Assembly: GCF_947331435.1 (NCBI RefSeq)
Contig: NZ_CAMZOF010000001.1
Span: forward strand, 1-64,000
Length of the DNA: 64,000 nt
Source: Pelagibius sp. Alg239-R121
Lineage (GTDB): Bacteria; Pseudomonadota; Alphaproteobacteria; Kiloniellales; Kiloniellaceae
Direction of reading: 5' to 3'
Position 1 is the first letter of the stretch. Each line of letters opens with the position of its first letter. The notes beneath the pieces are model-generated. The model searched no databases. It saw only the letters and a list, made by a program, of their open reading frames with translations, and was not told where the DNA came from. The position numbers were made by a program, and so were the translations under genes. Of this stretch, positions 39,102-47,486 are shown piece by piece.

Positions 39102-40355
39102 ATGACGCTTGAGGAAGCATCGAAAAACCCTGAATCAGCCGGAACAGGCTTGCAGCGTGCCGCGAAACTGGGCGGCGGTACCAACCAGACCGGGGCGCGC
39201 GCCTATAACGAACGGCTGGTCCTGTCGCTGATCCGGCGCAACGGCCGGCTGGCGAAGGCCGAACTGGCGCGCATGACGGGTCTCTCGGCCCAGACCATCA
39301 CGCTCATTGTCAAAAGTCTCGAAGCAGACGAATTGGTCATGAGAACGACACCGACCCGCGGCAGAGTCGGGCAGCCGTCGGTCCCCTTCTCTCTCAACCC
39401 CGAAGCGGTCTTTTCCTTCGGGCTGAAGATCGGCAGGCGGAGCGCAGAGCTGGTGCTCTGCGACTTCAACGGCGTGGTCCGGGGGCGTGCCAGCAGATCC
39501 TATCCCTATCCCACACCGGCCTCGGTCCTGGAATTCGCACAGCGGCATATGGCGGAAATGCTGGATAGTTTGCCGGAGCATCTCCACAGACGGGTCGTCG
39601 GCCTGGGCATCGCGATGCCCTTTGAAATCTGGAACTGGAAAGACCAGATCGCCGGCCCGGCCGATATTCTGGACCAGTGGCGCAACTTCGATATCAGGAC
39701 GGAAATGGCGGCGGCGAGCGGCCTTCCGGTGATCACCTCCAACGACGCCTCGGCCGCCTGCGCAGCCGAAATTTCGCAGGCCGACAATCTGCAGAACCTC
39801 GACTTTCTCTACTTCTTTATCGGCTGGTTCATCGGCGGCGGGCTGGTGCTGAGCGGCTCGCTCTTTCCGGGCCGGACCGGCAATGCCGGCGCCCTGGGCT
39901 CCATGCCTGTGACCTCGCCGGACGGGCCGGTTCAACTGATCAAGCGCGCCTCGCTCTATCTGCTCGAAGAAATGCTGATCGAAGACGGGCACGACCCGGC
40001 GATCATCTGGTCGCCCGACGGCAACTGGGACGCAATCGAGGACACGCTGGGGCGCTGGCTTGCCATCGCCGCAGATGCGATCGCCCAGGCCATCGCCGCC
40101 GCGACATCGGTGATAGATTTTCAGAGCATCCACATCGACGCTGCGGTACCTCCAGGCATTCGGGAACGCATTGTTGCGGAAGTCAATGCAGCGTTCGAGA
40201 AGCAGGACCGCCAGGGCCTGGTGCCGGTCAGTGTCGTGGCTGGCGGGGTCGGGACCGATGCCCGCGCAATAGGCGCTGCAATGCTGCCGATCCTGGCCAA
40301 TTTCACCCGTGACCGGGAGGTCCTGTTCAAGGACGTTCAACTGGGTGAAGGCTAG
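39102..40355 (+). CDS. ROK family transcriptional regulator (FrcR/XylR-like)
   Basis: The 417-residue product has an N-terminal winged-helix domain (NERLVLSLIRRNGRLAKAEL followed by ARMTGLSAQTITLIVKSLEA) and a ROK sugar-binding/kinase-fold domain (VVGLGIAMPFEIWNW, FFIGWFIGGGLVLSGSLF, GRTGNAGALGSMPV). The usual ROK zinc signature CxCGxxGC is not seen, which is common among pure regulators. It diverges from an FrcB-type binding protein gene, the same arrangement as frcR in rhizobial fructose systems. It should repress the transporter, and itself, through the palindrome at 38995-39037 and be released by sugar or sugar phosphate. Confidence 0.92.
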   Translation: MTLEEASKNPESAGTGLQRAAKLGGGTNQTGARAYNERLVLSLIRRNGRLAKAELARMTGLSAQTITLIVKSLEADELVMRTTPTRGRVGQPSVPFSLNPEAVFSFGLKIGRRSAELVLCDFNGVVRGRASRSYPYPTPASVLEFAQRHMAEMLDSLPEHLHRRVVGLGIAMPFEIWNWKDQIAGPADILDQWRNFDIRTEMAAASGLPVITSNDASAACAAEISQADNLQNLDFLYFFIGWFIGGGLVLSGSLFPGRTGNAGALGSMPVTSPDGPVQLIKRASLYLLEEMLIEDGHDPAIIWSPDGNWDAIEDTLGRWLAIAADAIAQAIAAATSVIDFQSIHIDAAVPPGIRERIVAEVNAAFEKQDRQGLVPVSVVAGGVGTDARAIGAAMLPILANFTRDREVLFKDVQLGEG

Positions 40356-40438
40356 GGTGCGGAGACATAACCTGTATCAGCCCACTTCCACCCGGGCAGA
40401 ACGAACCGGACAGGCGGACGCGCAGTCAACAAGTTCCA

Positions 40439-40469
40439 GCAGTCAGCCATCTCTCGCAGTCAGCCATCT
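40439..40469. repeat. Short direct repeat, two 14-bp copies 17 bp apart
   Basis: The sequence gcagtcagccatct occurs at 40439-40452 and 40456-40469, downstream of the ROK gene. It is small and may have no function. Confidence 0.6.
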
Positions 40470-40536
40470 TTTGCTAATAAATTGGCGGTAGGTTCATGCC
40501 CACCCGCAATAAGAATTCCGATTCGAGAAGATCGAT

Positions 40537-41082
40537 TTGGCTGAGATGGCATTCGCGACCCCTCTGAAATCCGAGATAAACGCAAAGCTTTTGTCCTACT
40601 GGCAAAGTCTGATCACGGCACCAGAGACAATGCCGACCCGGCCGGCCTACTGCCCGATCGACATGCCACGGGAGATCCTGCCGCACGTCTTTCTCTGTCA
40701 AATTTCTCCAGATCCCTTCGAAGTCCTCATCCGCCTGCAGGGAACCTACATCGTGGAACGGGCGGGACAGCATCACAGCGGCAAGACGATCACTGCTGAA
40801 ACCTTTGGAACCGACTATCGCGCGGTCAAACAGGTCTATCGGAAGGTCTACGAAGAGGCCGTGCCTCTGGTGACCGAGGAAAGAGTGGCCTCACCGGACG
40901 GACTTTACGTCGTGATGGAGGTCCTGCACCTGCCGCTGGCAGACGGCGACTGCAAGGATAAGGTGTCCTTTGTGACCGGAAGCCTTGATATCATCGGCGG
41001 GAACAGTAAATCCTGGATGGAATTTCGAGCCCAGCAATGGTCGGTCATTCGATCGGATCTCCTGCACAGCGTTGCCGCCTAA
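40537..41082 (+). CDS. PAS_5 family single-domain protein
   Basis: The 181-residue product matches the PAS_5 (DUF1488-unrelated) group common in Rhodospirillales: LLSYWQSLITAPETMPTRPA, PREILPHVFLCQISPDPFEV, IRLQGTYIVERAGQHHSGKT and VMEVLHLPLADGD. The pattern of W...P...I.P..I...L...F........R..G..... is the family signature. There is no output domain, so it may bind a ligand and act on a partner. The start is TTG 40537, well spaced from gagaag; ATG 40546 is the alternative. A second PAS_5 gene lies at 52461-53030. Function is unknown. Confidence 0.75.
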   Translation: MAEMAFATPLKSEINAKLLSYWQSLITAPETMPTRPAYCPIDMPREILPHVFLCQISPDPFEVLIRLQGTYIVERAGQHHSGKTITAETFGTDYRAVKQVYRKVYEEAVPLVTEERVASPDGLYVVMEVLHLPLADGDCKDKVSFVTGSLDIIGGNSKSWMEFRAQQWSVIRSDLLHSVAA

Positions 41083-41310
41083 TTCACCTTCCATCACCCT
41101 TCCTGCACTGTCTGCGCTGCCAACAGGATGGGCGGAAGATCATGAGATCTGCACGAAAAGCACGATTTCCTAACGCAAGAGTGATGCGGAGCCTCTGTCA
41201 ATTCGCTTAACATCGTCCTACATGTTTGACTGCATCAATGTCGTAGGGTCGCGCAGCTCAGCCTCCGCTTCAGTTGGTGAAAGCGCATTCGATACGAGGA
41301 GGGATGGAAA

Positions 41311-41829
41311 ATGACGGAAACAGCAACGCTTGCCGGCGGATGCTTCTGGGGTATGCAGGAGCTGATACGCAAGCTTCCCGGCGTGGAAAGCACACGCGTT
41401 GGCTACACCGGCGGGAAAACCTCTTCGCCGCAATACAGAGATATCTGCACCGGCACGACGGGCCATGCGGAAAGCATCGAAATCAGCTTCGATCCGGAGC
41501 GGACCAGTTACCGCGACATCCTGGAGCTGTTTTTCCAGATACATGACCCCACCACAGAAAACCGCCAGGGGAACGACCGGGGCAGCCAATACCGGTCGGC
41601 CATCTTCTATGCGACCGAAGAGCAGGCACAGGTCGCGCGCGACACCATCGCCGATGTCGAAGCCTCGGGACTCTGGCCGGGTGCCGTCGTGACCGAGGTG
41701 GTTCCTGTGATGGAGTTCTGGGAAGCAGAGCAGGCCCACCAGGACTATTTGCAGAACCATCCAGGCGGCTATACCTGCCACTTCCCGCGGCCAAATTGGC
41801 GTTTGCCCCGCCGGGACGCAGCCGAGTAA
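41311..41829 (+). CDS. msrA: Peptide methionine-S-sulfoxide reductase MsrA
   Basis: MsrA repairs the S-epimer of methionine sulfoxide. The 172-residue protein has the catalytic [19 protein letters not shown] (GCFWG with nucleophilic Cys), the GYTGG motif, [11 protein letters not shown] and [19 protein letters not shown]. The short C-terminus lacks an obvious resolving-Cys cluster, apart from [10 protein letters not shown] where one Cys remains and may resolve the sulfenic acid. A clear gaggaggg ribosome site precedes ATG 41311. A strong terminator follows. Confidence 0.96.
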   Translation: MTETATLAGGCFWGMQELIRKLPGVESTRVGYTGGKTSSPQYRDICTGTTGHAESIEISFDPERTSYRDILELFFQIHDPTTENRQGNDRGSQYRSAIFYATEEQAQVARDTIADVEASGLWPGAVVTEVVPVMEFWEAEQAHQDYLQNHPGGYTCHFPRPNWRLPRRDAAE

Positions 41830-41857
41830 GACACACCGCACTGAACGGATACCCTGA

Positions 41858-41893
41858 CAAGGCCGCTGAAACGTCCAGCGGCCTTGACCTTTT
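41858..41893 (+). terminator. Intrinsic terminator after msrA
   Basis: An 11-bp GC-rich stem (caaggccgctg / cagcggccttg) with a 7-nt loop is followed by accttttc. It begins 29 nt after the msrA stop and ends before the LysR gene. Confidence 0.85.
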
Positions 41894-41946
41894 CGGTCAT
41901 AATCAATCACTCTATCGCGCTATTTTCTCCATTTTGGCGACGATGG

Positions 41947-42840
41947 ATGGATACGATTGAAGGGATGCGGAGCTTTGCGGCCGTTGCGGCCGAGGGCTCT
42001 TTTACCGGCGGCGGCAAGCGCTTGGGGCTTTCCACCAAACTGGTGAGCAAATACGTCCGCCAGCTGGAGGAGCGTCTGGGTGTCCAATTGCTCAACCGAA
42101 CCACCCGCAGCGTTGCGCTGACAGACGTGGGCCGCGTCTATTACGAGCGGTGCCTCAGCCTCCTCGATGCTTTCGACGAGGTCGAAGCCGCGGTTCAGGA
42201 CCGGCATCGCAAACCGCGCGGCAAGATCCGCATGACCGCCCCTACCAGTTTTGGCGAGCGGGATCTGACTCGCCTGTTAGCAGGTTTCCTGAAGCAGGAA
42301 CCGGAGATCTCCATCGACCTGGAACTGACCAACCGCCATGTTTCGCTGGTAGACGAAGGCTTTGACCTGGGTCTCCGAATCTCCTCCCTGACCGACTCGA
42401 CCATGATCGCGCGCAAACTTGCCCCCATGCGGGTGGTGATCTGCGCAGCACCCGATTACCTCGACAAAAAGGGTCGACCCGATCATCCGGCCGCCCTGGC
42501 CACCCACGACTGCATCATCGACACCAACTTCCGGGTCGCGCCGAACTGGCCCTTCAGGATCGACGGCACAGCCACCAGCGTTACCGTCAAAGGGCGGTTT
42601 CACGTCAATACGCCACGGGCGACCGCAGAGATGGCTGCTGCCGGCCTTGGAATTGCACTCTGTCCGCATTACGCGGTGCAAAGCTTTGTTGAGGCGGGGC
42701 AACTTGAGCTTCTCTTCGTGGAGTATGAGGCCTTCGATTTCGGGATCCACGCCATCTATCCCCACAACCGGCACTTAACGGCGCGGGTCCGTGCTTTGGT
42801 GGACTATCTGGCAAAAGAACTTAGGCAGAGCAGAGGATAG
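41947..42840 (+). CDS. LysR family transcriptional regulator
   Basis: From ATG 41947 the product is 297 residues, a normal LysR size; the 21 codons upstream are unconserved. The winged-helix N-terminus reads MDTIEGMRSFAAVAAEGSFT, RLGLSTKLVSKYVRQLEERL, VQLLNRTTRSVALTDVGRVY. The C-terminal effector domain follows. Its pattern belongs to the CrgA/AaeR-like group that often controls neighbouring redox or aromatic-compound enzymes. The next genes, a glutathione transferase and a flavin/iron-sulfur fusion, are co-directional and plausible targets. That link is inference. Confidence 0.92.
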   Translation: MDTIEGMRSFAAVAAEGSFTGGGKRLGLSTKLVSKYVRQLEERLGVQLLNRTTRSVALTDVGRVYYERCLSLLDAFDEVEAAVQDRHRKPRGKIRMTAPTSFGERDLTRLLAGFLKQEPEISIDLELTNRHVSLVDEGFDLGLRISSLTDSTMIARKLAPMRVVICAAPDYLDKKGRPDHPAALATHDCIIDTNFRVAPNWPFRIDGTATSVTVKGRFHVNTPRATAEMAAAGLGIALCPHYAVQSFVEAGQLELLFVEYEAFDFGIHAIYPHNRHLTARVRALVDYLAKELRQSRG

Positions 42841-42988
42841 CTCCACCATTTATCTACAAATTGTTCATAATCATTCCATAAAACTGCGTATTATCTTCTG
42901 AATGGCTTTCCTCTAAATCTCAAGCTGTAAGGGCGGCCCTGTGATCGCCGCTCTATTAGGCCAAGCAGAGATTAGAAGGAACCCAATC

Positions 42989-43609
42989 ATGTCGAACGCC
43001 ATCCGTATCCACCGTCACGCCCTGTCCGGCCATTCCCATCGCGTGGAACTCTTCGTCAGCCTCGCCGGTATCGTCCACGAGCTTGTCGATGTCGATCTGC
43101 TCGCCGGCGAGCACACCAAAGAGCCGTTCTTGAGCCTGAATCCTTTCGGGCAGGTCCCGGTGATCGAAGACGGTCGAGTCACTTTGGCGGACGCCAACGC
43201 CATCCTCACCTACCTCGCCAAGAAATATGCTCCGACCTGGTTACCCGAGGACGCCGAGGAAGCCGGCGAGGTTCAGCGTTTTCTGTCGCTTGCCGCAGGG
43301 CAGATCAGTTACGGCCCCGCAGCCGCGCGCCTGATCAACGTTTTCGGTGCCGACCGGCACGCAGAGACGGCAAAAGCCACTGCCGCCTGGGCCTTCCAGC
43401 GATTGGACGCTCATCTCGACGGCAGAGACTGGCTGGTCGGCAACAACCCAACCATCGCCGATGTGGCGATATACAGCTACACTGCCCATGCGCCGGAGGG
43501 CGGCATCTCCCTTGAGCCCTACCCAAACATCCGGTCCTGGCTAAGCCGCGTGCAGAATCTCAAGGGCTTTGTTCCGATGCAGGCAAGCAAAGCCAGCCTC
43601 GCTGCTTAA
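42989..43609 (+). CDS. Glutathione S-transferase family protein
   Basis: The start ATG 42989 follows agaagga. The 206-residue product has the thioredoxin-like N-domain (RIHRHALSGHSHRVELFVSL, PFLSLNPFGQVPVIEDGRVT, LADANAILTYLAKKY) and the helical C-domain (LDAHLDGRDWLVGNNPTIAD, VAIYSYTAHAPEGG). Ser or His near residue 10-15 may activate glutathione. This belongs to the bacterial beta/theta-like or Nu group; the substrate is unknown. The next gene, a PNPOx/FNR/ferredoxin fusion, starts 62 nt downstream, so the pair looks like one detoxification operon. Confidence 0.92.
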   Translation: MSNAIRIHRHALSGHSHRVELFVSLAGIVHELVDVDLLAGEHTKEPFLSLNPFGQVPVIEDGRVTLADANAILTYLAKKYAPTWLPEDAEEAGEVQRFLSLAAGQISYGPAAARLINVFGADRHAETAKATAAWAFQRLDAHLDGRDWLVGNNPTIADVAIYSYTAHAPEGGISLEPYPNIRSWLSRVQNLKGFVPMQASKASLAA

Positions 43610-43671
43610 CACGTTTGGTCCCCACGCCGCGGCGCAGATGTAACCGCGCCCCAATTTTTTTGGAGGCACCG

Positions 43672-45810
43672 ATGTCCGTGAAAATACAGCAGACTCATGA
43701 CGGCTGGGCCCATGCAGCCTCTCCTTTTCATGCCGGCGAACAAGAGGTCCAGGAACGGGTCGGTGTACGCGACGTCATGGAAAGCTTCGGCCGCCGCGTC
43801 GTGCGGGACTTCATGCCCGATCAGCATCGCGCCTTCTTTGCACAGCTGCCCTTCGTCGCCGTGGGCAGTGTGGATTCACAGGGTCAGCCCTGGGCGTCGC
43901 TTCTTGCCGGCGAGCCAGGCTTTATGGTCAGCCCGGATAAGCGACAGCTTCAAATTGACGCAAAACCGGTGACCGGTGATCCCTTAACGGAAGCCCTGGT
44001 ACCGGGTACATCCCTGGGCCTGCTCGGTCTTGATTTCGCAGACCGCAGGCGCAACCGGTTAAACCTGCGGGTGGATTCGGTTGCCAATGGAATTATTGCT
44101 CTGACCGTGGACCAGTCCTTTGGCAACTGTCCGCAATATATTCAGACCCGCAGCCTTTCCTTCACCCGCGACCCAAAGCAAGAGGGAGCCGCCGGCGCCG
44201 TCACGCAAATCAAGCGGCTGGATGAAGAAGCCCGCACGATGATCACATCGGCCGATGCCTTTTTCGTCGCCAGTTCATACGAGGCGGGTGAAGACCAGCG
44301 CCGTGAAGGCGCCGATGTCTCCCACCGCGGCGGCCGGCCGGGCTTCGTTAAAGTCGAACAGGGGCCCAATGACGACGTCCTGACCATCCCGGATTACAGC
44401 GGCAATTCGCACTACAACACACTGGGAAATTTTTTGCTGAATCCCAAGGCGGGACTGACATTTATCGATTTCGAAAACGGTGATCTGCTGATGTTGACCG
44501 GAGAGGTCGAGATCATCTGGGACGGGCCCGAAGTAGAGGCCTTCCAGGGCGCCGAGCGGGCCTGGCGCTTTAAGGTCACGCGTGGCGTCCGCGCCAGAGA
44601 TGCCCTTCCGCTGCGCTGGCGCTTCGGAGAGTATTCACCGAACAGTCTGATCACGGGGAACTGGCAGGAAGCCGAAGCCACCCTTGCCGCCGAAGCCAAA
44701 CGGAACGCCTGGCGCGACTACCGGGTCACACGGATTGAAGACGAAAGTGAAGTCATTCGGTCGTTTTACCTGGAACCGATTGACGGCGACGGTCTGCTCG
44801 GCTTCGAGGCCGGGCAATACCTGACGATCCGCGTCACGCCCGAAGGCCAGGAAAAGCCGGTGGGCCGAACTTACACCCTCTCCTCGGCGCCTTCCGATAA
44901 GTTCTACCGCATCTCGGTTAAGCGAGAGCCCGGGCGTTCGGACGAACATCCCGAAGGCCTGGTCTCAAACTTCCTGCACGATAGAATCACCATCGGCGAC
45001 AAAATCGAAGCCAGGGCACCGCGTGGAGACTTCACCTTCGATGCCGCAGAGAAGCGCCCCGCCGTTCTGCTGGCCGGCGGCGTTGGAATCACACCGATGA
45101 TCTCCATGGCGCAACACGCGGTCCACGAAGGTCTTCGAACGCGGCATCTGCGGCCCATCACCTTGATCCATTCGGCGCAGACCACGACGCAGCGTGCATT
45201 CTTCGAAGAGGCCAGCAGGCTGTCGGAAGCCAGCGGCGGCCTGGTCCGCAGCTTTTCGCTGATCAGCCGCCCGGCAAAGGACGAGCGTCCGGGCCGGGAC
45301 TTCCATGGCCAAGGACGCATCACGGCCGACGTCCTCCGAGAGATCCTGCCGCTTGACGACTACGACTTCTTCCTCTGCGGACCGTCAACATTCATGCAGG
45401 GTCTTTACGATACACTGCGCGGTCTTGGGGTTCGCGATGCGCGGATCGCTGCGGAAGCCTTCGGACCGGCTTCACTGGTCAGGCGCCCGGACGAAGGCAC
45501 GACGATCGCGGAAATACCGAAGGGCGAGGAAGCGGAGAATGCTTTGGTCGCCTTCGCAGACTCGGATTTCGAACAGCGCTGGAGCCCGGAGGCCGGGACA
45601 CTTCTGGAACTGGCAGAAGCACACGGCCTGAGCCCCGATTACGGCTGCCGGAACGGCACCTGCGGGACCTGCGCAACAAAGCTCAATGCCGGATCAGTCG
45701 CCTACCGCAGCATACCGTCGGCGTCGGTCGCTGAAAACGAAGTGCTGATTTGCTGTGCCGTGCCGGCCAAAGACGACACGGGGAGCGAGCGCGTCGAGCT
45801 GGCTCTATAA
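43672..45810 (+). CDS. Three-domain flavoenzyme: PNPOx-like, ferredoxin-NADP reductase and 2Fe-2S ferredoxin
   Basis: From ATG 43672, with ttggagg upstream, the product is 712 residues. Residues about 1-330 form a pyridoxamine-phosphate-oxidase-like flavin domain (RAFFAQLPFVAVGSVDSQGQ, DFADRRRNRLNLRV). Residues about 345-590 form an FAD/NAD(P) reductase module (LGFEAGQYLTIRV, GRTYTLSSAP, VLLAGGVGITPMISM, DDYDFFLCGPSTFM). The last about 85 residues hold a plant-type 2Fe-2S site (DYGCRNGTCGTCATKLNAG plus the Cys in EVLICC). Electrons would run from NAD(P)H through FAD and the cluster to a substrate at the PNPOx-like flavin. Fusions of this type are known in bacteria, but their physiological substrate is not settled. 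A GST gene precedes it. Confidence 0.9.
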   Translation: MSVKIQQTHDGWAHAASPFHAGEQEVQERVGVRDVMESFGRRVVRDFMPDQHRAFFAQLPFVAVGSVDSQGQPWASLLAGEPGFMVSPDKRQLQIDAKPVTGDPLTEALVPGTSLGLLGLDFADRRRNRLNLRVDSVANGIIALTVDQSFGNCPQYIQTRSLSFTRDPKQEGAAGAVTQIKRLDEEARTMITSADAFFVASSYEAGEDQRREGADVSHRGGRPGFVKVEQGPNDDVLTIPDYSGNSHYNTLGNFLLNPKAGLTFIDFENGDLLMLTGEVEIIWDGPEVEAFQGAERAWRFKVTRGVRARDALPLRWRFGEYSPNSLITGNWQEAEATLAAEAKRNAWRDYRVTRIEDESEVIRSFYLEPIDGDGLLGFEAGQYLTIRVTPEGQEKPVGRTYTLSSAPSDKFYRISVKREPGRSDEHPEGLVSNFLHDRITIGDKIEARAPRGDFTFDAAEKRPAVLLAGGVGITPMISMAQHAVHEGLRTRHLRPITLIHSAQTTTQRAFFEEASRLSEASGGLVRSFSLISRPAKDERPGRDFHGQGRITADVLREILPLDDYDFFLCGPSTFMQGLYDTLRGLGVRDARIAAEAFGPASLVRRPDEGTTIAEIPKGEEAENALVAFADSDFEQRWSPEAGTLLELAEAHGLSPDYGCRNGTCGTCATKLNAGSVAYRSIPSASVAENEVLICCAVPAKDDTGSERVELAL

Positions 45811-47430
45811 TCAGAATCGTCCGTCGTAGGCGCGTTCGCCTATTTCGGCGGCGATGAGGGTGAACCCCTCTTTCGACGCCAGTCCGGATTCCACCGCAAC
45901 GGCCATGTCGGCACGGTTATCAACCGCAATGCCACGCCCACCGAGAGCTTCAGCCAGGGCCGGGAAGTCGGTGCCGCCGAAGTCGACGGCCAGATTGCGC
46001 AGGCCCTGACCACGCTGCTTCAATTCGATGAGGGCAAGCGAACGGTCGACGAAGACCACGACGACCAGCGGCAGTTTCAGATCGCGCAGGGTCGTCAGCT
46101 CGCCCAGGATCATTTCCAGGCCGGCGTCTCCGGTAAAGGCCACGACCGGGCGTTCCGGCGCGGCGAGTTTGAACCCCATGGCAATCGGCAAAGCACAACC
46201 CATCGTGCAGAGGCCGCTGGACTGAAGCAAACCACGGGGCTGCGGACAATCCCAGAGCTGGCTAAGCAGGATACGATGGGCGCCGCTGTCGGCCGTTGCG
46301 ACTCCATCTGCGGGCAGGAGTCGACGCACTTCCTCGATGGCGGCACCGGGTCCCCAGTCCTCGTTGGTGCGAAAGGCCGCGCGAAGGGATTCGCGTACGG
46401 CCGCCGCCTCGCCGCCGGACCAATGCTCTGCTTTAGATGCCCCGGAATGGCCACCGATGGCCTGCAATCCGGAAACGATATGACCGACAAATGTCACGGA
46501 CGCATCGTGCATGCCGTGATGATTGGGCGCGGCGGTGACCTCGATCACGGGGACTTTTTCCGGGTCCCAGGGGCGACACCAGTTCTGGCGCATTTCGATC
46601 GGATCGTAACCGGCCAGCAGAATCAGATCGGCCTGCGCCACAAGCGGCAGCAGATGCTCATCGGCGAGCGGCGAGAGGCCGGCGCCACCGAGCGATAGAG
46701 GATCGCCTTCCGGCAAAATACCCTTGGCTTTGTAGGTGGTGATCACAGGGATCCGGTGTTCCCGGGCAAAGTCGGCAACGCCTTCTTCACCGCCTTGCGC
46801 GAGAACCTCCAGCCCGGCCAGCAAAAGCGGCCGTTCGGCAGAAGCAAAGAGATCGCAGGCCTTCTCCAGGTCGGGTCCGGGCGCGGGCGCTGCCGGGGCG
46901 TAGTGAACCGGGACGATCTTGCGCGGCTCCGGCTGATCGGCGCCGGCGACGGACATCGGCACATCGATGTGCACCGGGCCCGGCCGTCCTTCCATCGCAA
47001 TTGTCAGAGCCTTGGCGACGATTGTCTCAACGGCGCCATCGGTCAGGGTGAAGCTGGCCTTCGTAATCGGATCCAGAAGCGCGCGGTGATCGAAGACCTG
47101 GTGTGTGTAACCGGCAGCGGTGGCTTCATCCACGCAACCGGTCAGGAAGATCAGCGGCACCCGATCCTGCTCGGCATTGGCAATCACGTTCACGGCGTTG
47201 GCGACACCCGGGCCCAAAGTCGCAATCAGGACACCCGGCGCGCCGCTTGCGTGATAGCTGCCCTCAGCCATGAAGCCCGCGGAATTTTCGTGCTTGGTCA
47301 GCGTGAAATCCAGACCGGCGTCCGATAAAGCGTGCATCACGGTCAGGACCTCGCCACCGGGAATGCCAAAGGCGTGGCGGCAACCCGCGTCGTAAAGTGC
47401 CTGAGCGAGAATGTCAGCGGCCGTGGTCAT
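45811..47430 (-). CDS. Thiamine-diphosphate-dependent enzyme (acetolactate synthase-like)
   Basis: ATG 47430 with aggagt upstream is the start, giving 539 residues. The three ThDP domains are clear: the PYR domain with catalytic Glu (LTKHENSAGFMAEG), a central domain, and the PP domain with GDAGLEMILGELTTLRDLKL. The metal motif normally ends with Asn-Asn or Asn-Asp; here the position reads VVVVFVDRSLALIELKQ, so Val replaces the first Asn. Family members decarboxylate 2-keto acids or condense the product. The stop abuts the convergent flavoenzyme stop with no spacer. The desulfinase-like gene is 56 nt upstream on the same strand, so the two probably form one operon. Confidence 0.88.
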   Translation of the reverse strand: MTTAADILAQALYDAGCRHAFGIPGGEVLTVMHALSDAGLDFTLTKHENSAGFMAEGSYHASGAPGVLIATLGPGVANAVNVIANAEQDRVPLIFLTGCVDEATAAGYTHQVFDHRALLDPITKASFTLTDGAVETIVAKALTIAMEGRPGPVHIDVPMSVAGADQPEPRKIVPVHYAPAAPAPGPDLEKACDLFASAERPLLLAGLEVLAQGGEEGVADFAREHRIPVITTYKAKGILPEGDPLSLGGAGLSPLADEHLLPLVAQADLILLAGYDPIEMRQNWCRPWDPEKVPVIEVTAAPNHHGMHDASVTFVGHIVSGLQAIGGHSGASKAEHWSGGEAAAVRESLRAAFRTNEDWGPGAAIEEVRRLLPADGVATADSGAHRILLSQLWDCPQPRGLLQSSGLCTMGCALPIAMGFKLAAPERPVVAFTGDAGLEMILGELTTLRDLKLPLVVVVFVDRSLALIELKQRGQGLRNLAVDFGGTDFPALAEALGGRGIAVDNRADMAVAVESGLASKEGFTLIAAEIGERAYDGRF

Positions 47431-47486
47431 GGAAGACTCCTGGAATTGGGTCGGCAAATCAGGGAAAAAGGGACTGGATGGGGCTG

